Shown here one piece after another: positions 63,432 through 64,000 of a DNA stretch of 64,000 nt. Below the pieces are notes generated by a model. It searched no databases. It worked only from the letters and a program-made list of their open reading frames with translations, and was not told the DNA's origin. The position numbers were made by a program, and so were the translations under genes. Location: positions 62,001-126,000 of the forward strand of contig NZ_QUBR01000001.1 of the NCBI RefSeq assembly GCF_003586285.1, read 5' to 3'. Position 1 is the stretch's first letter, and every line of letters begins with the position of its first letter. This DNA comes from Aeromicrobium endophyticum (lineage in GTDB: Bacteria; Actinomycetota; Actinomycetes; Propionibacteriales; Nocardioidaceae).

Positions 63432-63887
63432 TCAGCCCGCCCCGCCCATCGCCTCGACCATGCCCTTGGTGGCGAGCACGTCGGCGAGCTCGTTGTCGGG
63501 CACGCCCGAGTGCCCCTTGACCCAGAACCACTCGACCTCGTGGCGCTCGCACGCGGCCTTGAGCCGCTGCCACAGGTCGACGTTCTTGACCGGCTGCTTC
63601 GACGCCGTGCGCCAGCCGTTCTTCTCCCAGCCCGCGACCCACTGGGTGATGCCGCTGCGGACGTAGGTGCTGTCGGTGTGCAGGTGCACCGTGACGGGCC
63701 GCGTCAGGGCCTCGAGCGCCATGATCGGCGCGGTCAGCTCCATGCGGTTGTTGGTGGTCGCGGTGGGCTCGCCGCCGAACATCTCGCGCAGGTGATCGCC
63801 CTGCCGCAGCACCGCGCCCCAGCCCCCCGGGCCCGGGTTGGGCGTGCATCCGCCGTCGGTGTGGATGATGACTGGCTCGGTGCTCAC
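63432..63887 (-). CDS. rnhA: Ribonuclease HI
   Basis: RNase HI cuts RNA in RNA-DNA hybrids using two metal ions. The 151-residue protein has the catalytic carboxylates in order: Asp11 in [18 protein letters not shown], Glu in [14 protein letters not shown], Asp in LHTDSTYV and Asp in [12 protein letters not shown], plus the His of GHSG. The length is standard. GTG 63887 gives [13 protein letters not shown]; an in-frame upstream extension to 63917 lacks family similarity. Confidence 0.95.
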   Translation of the reverse strand: MSTEPVIIHTDGGCTPNPGPGGWGAVLRQGDHLREMFGGEPTATTNNRMELTAPIMALEALTRPVTVHLHTDSTYVRSGITQWVAGWEKNGWRTASKQPVKNVDLWQRLKAACERHEVEWFWVKGHSGVPDNELADVLATKGMVEAMGGAG

Positions 63888-63943
63888 CGGACCATCCTGC
63901 CGCCCCGGCCGCCTCACCCGCGCAGCGACTCGCGGCGAGCGAC

Positions 63944-64000
63944 TCAGCTCCGCAGGACCTTCTCGAGTGCCTTGCCCTTGGCGAGCTCGTCGACCAGCTT
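63944..64000 (-). CDS. DUF2200 family protein, C-terminus only
   Basis: The last 18 codons of a minus-strand gene are visible before the window edge. They read [18 protein letters not shown] and stop, which matches the conserved C-terminal helix of DUF2200 proteins. The rest lies beyond the window. Confidence 0.6.
   Translation of the reverse strand, partial: KLVDELAKGKALEKVLRS

Overview
The window looks like chromosome from a high-GC actinobacterium, most likely of the Nocardioidaceae (Aeromicrobium/Nocardioides-like). The support is gene content: Lsr2, a WhiB2-type regulator, the mtrA-mtrB-lpqB operon, mycothiol biosynthesis (mshB), succinylase-type DAP genes (dapD, dapC with fdxA), three LytR-CpsA-Psr proteins, DUF3499, DUF5719 and an Rv3235-type protein. 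From secA to whiB2 the gene order matches, from memory, the Mycobacterium tuberculosis segment around Rv3235-Rv3262. The genus cannot be fixed from sequence reading alone. No rRNA, tRNA, CRISPR array, integrase or transposase was found.

Region 1, about 1-5,370, is accessory and visibly less GC-rich than the rest, with codon use unlike the chromosome. It holds a membrane protein (cut by the window edge) with a lipoprotein, then a small phage-type module (major-capsid-like protein, zinc-ribbon protein, HGG-motif protein), then a tightly coupled three-gene cassette headed by a TIGR04255-family protein. It stops abruptly at a truncated, frameshifted remnant of cpaF, the ATPase gene of a Tad/Flp pilus locus. 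The island therefore sits in, or replaced part of, that locus. The three-gene cassette is the best candidate for an undescribed system.

Region 2, about 5,650-14,900: DinB-type protein, lipoprotein, lsr2, a 500-bp divergent control region, pspA, DUF2505, DUF6912, a WS/DGAT-like acyltransferase with an altered active-site motif, two surviving Tad-type genes (CpaE-like and SAF), a small HTH regulator, a LysM protein and the Rv3235 homologue.

Region 3, about 14,900-34,000, is the conserved core, mostly on the minus strand: secA, a YcaQ glycosylase, a LuxR-type response regulator, hpf, comF, lpqB-mtrB-mtrA, ahcY, a Trm112-like small protein, phosphomannomutase, DUF3499, DUF5719, a large membrane glycosyltransferase and whiB2.

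Region 4, about 34,000-49,700, is dominated by the cell envelope and lysine/DAP supply: a degenerate CofD/FbiA-like protein, TIGR03089, a polysaccharide ABC exporter, three LCP ligases, dapD, a lysozyme-like membrane protein, dapC-fdxA, a GNAT enzyme, a VanW protein and mshB. Exporter, LCP proteins, glycosyltransferase and VanW protein probably act together in making and attaching wall glycopolymers.

Region 5, about 49,700-64,000, is mixed metabolism: DPP-IV-like peptidase, ABC-F ATPase, quinone oxidoreductase, alditol oxidase, DUF2071, cupin, aminoglycoside-phosphotransferase-like protein, YibE/F membrane protein, an SNF2 helicase with a long structured leader, RNase HI and the end of a DUF2200 gene.

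Non-coding structure stands out. Two 101-bp repeats at convergent gene ends share a hairpin with three compensatory base-pair changes. Four copies of a 12-bp motif form two inverted pairs after the alditol oxidase gene. Short tandem duplications carry the stop codons of lsr2 and of the VanW gene into the adjoining intergenic space.
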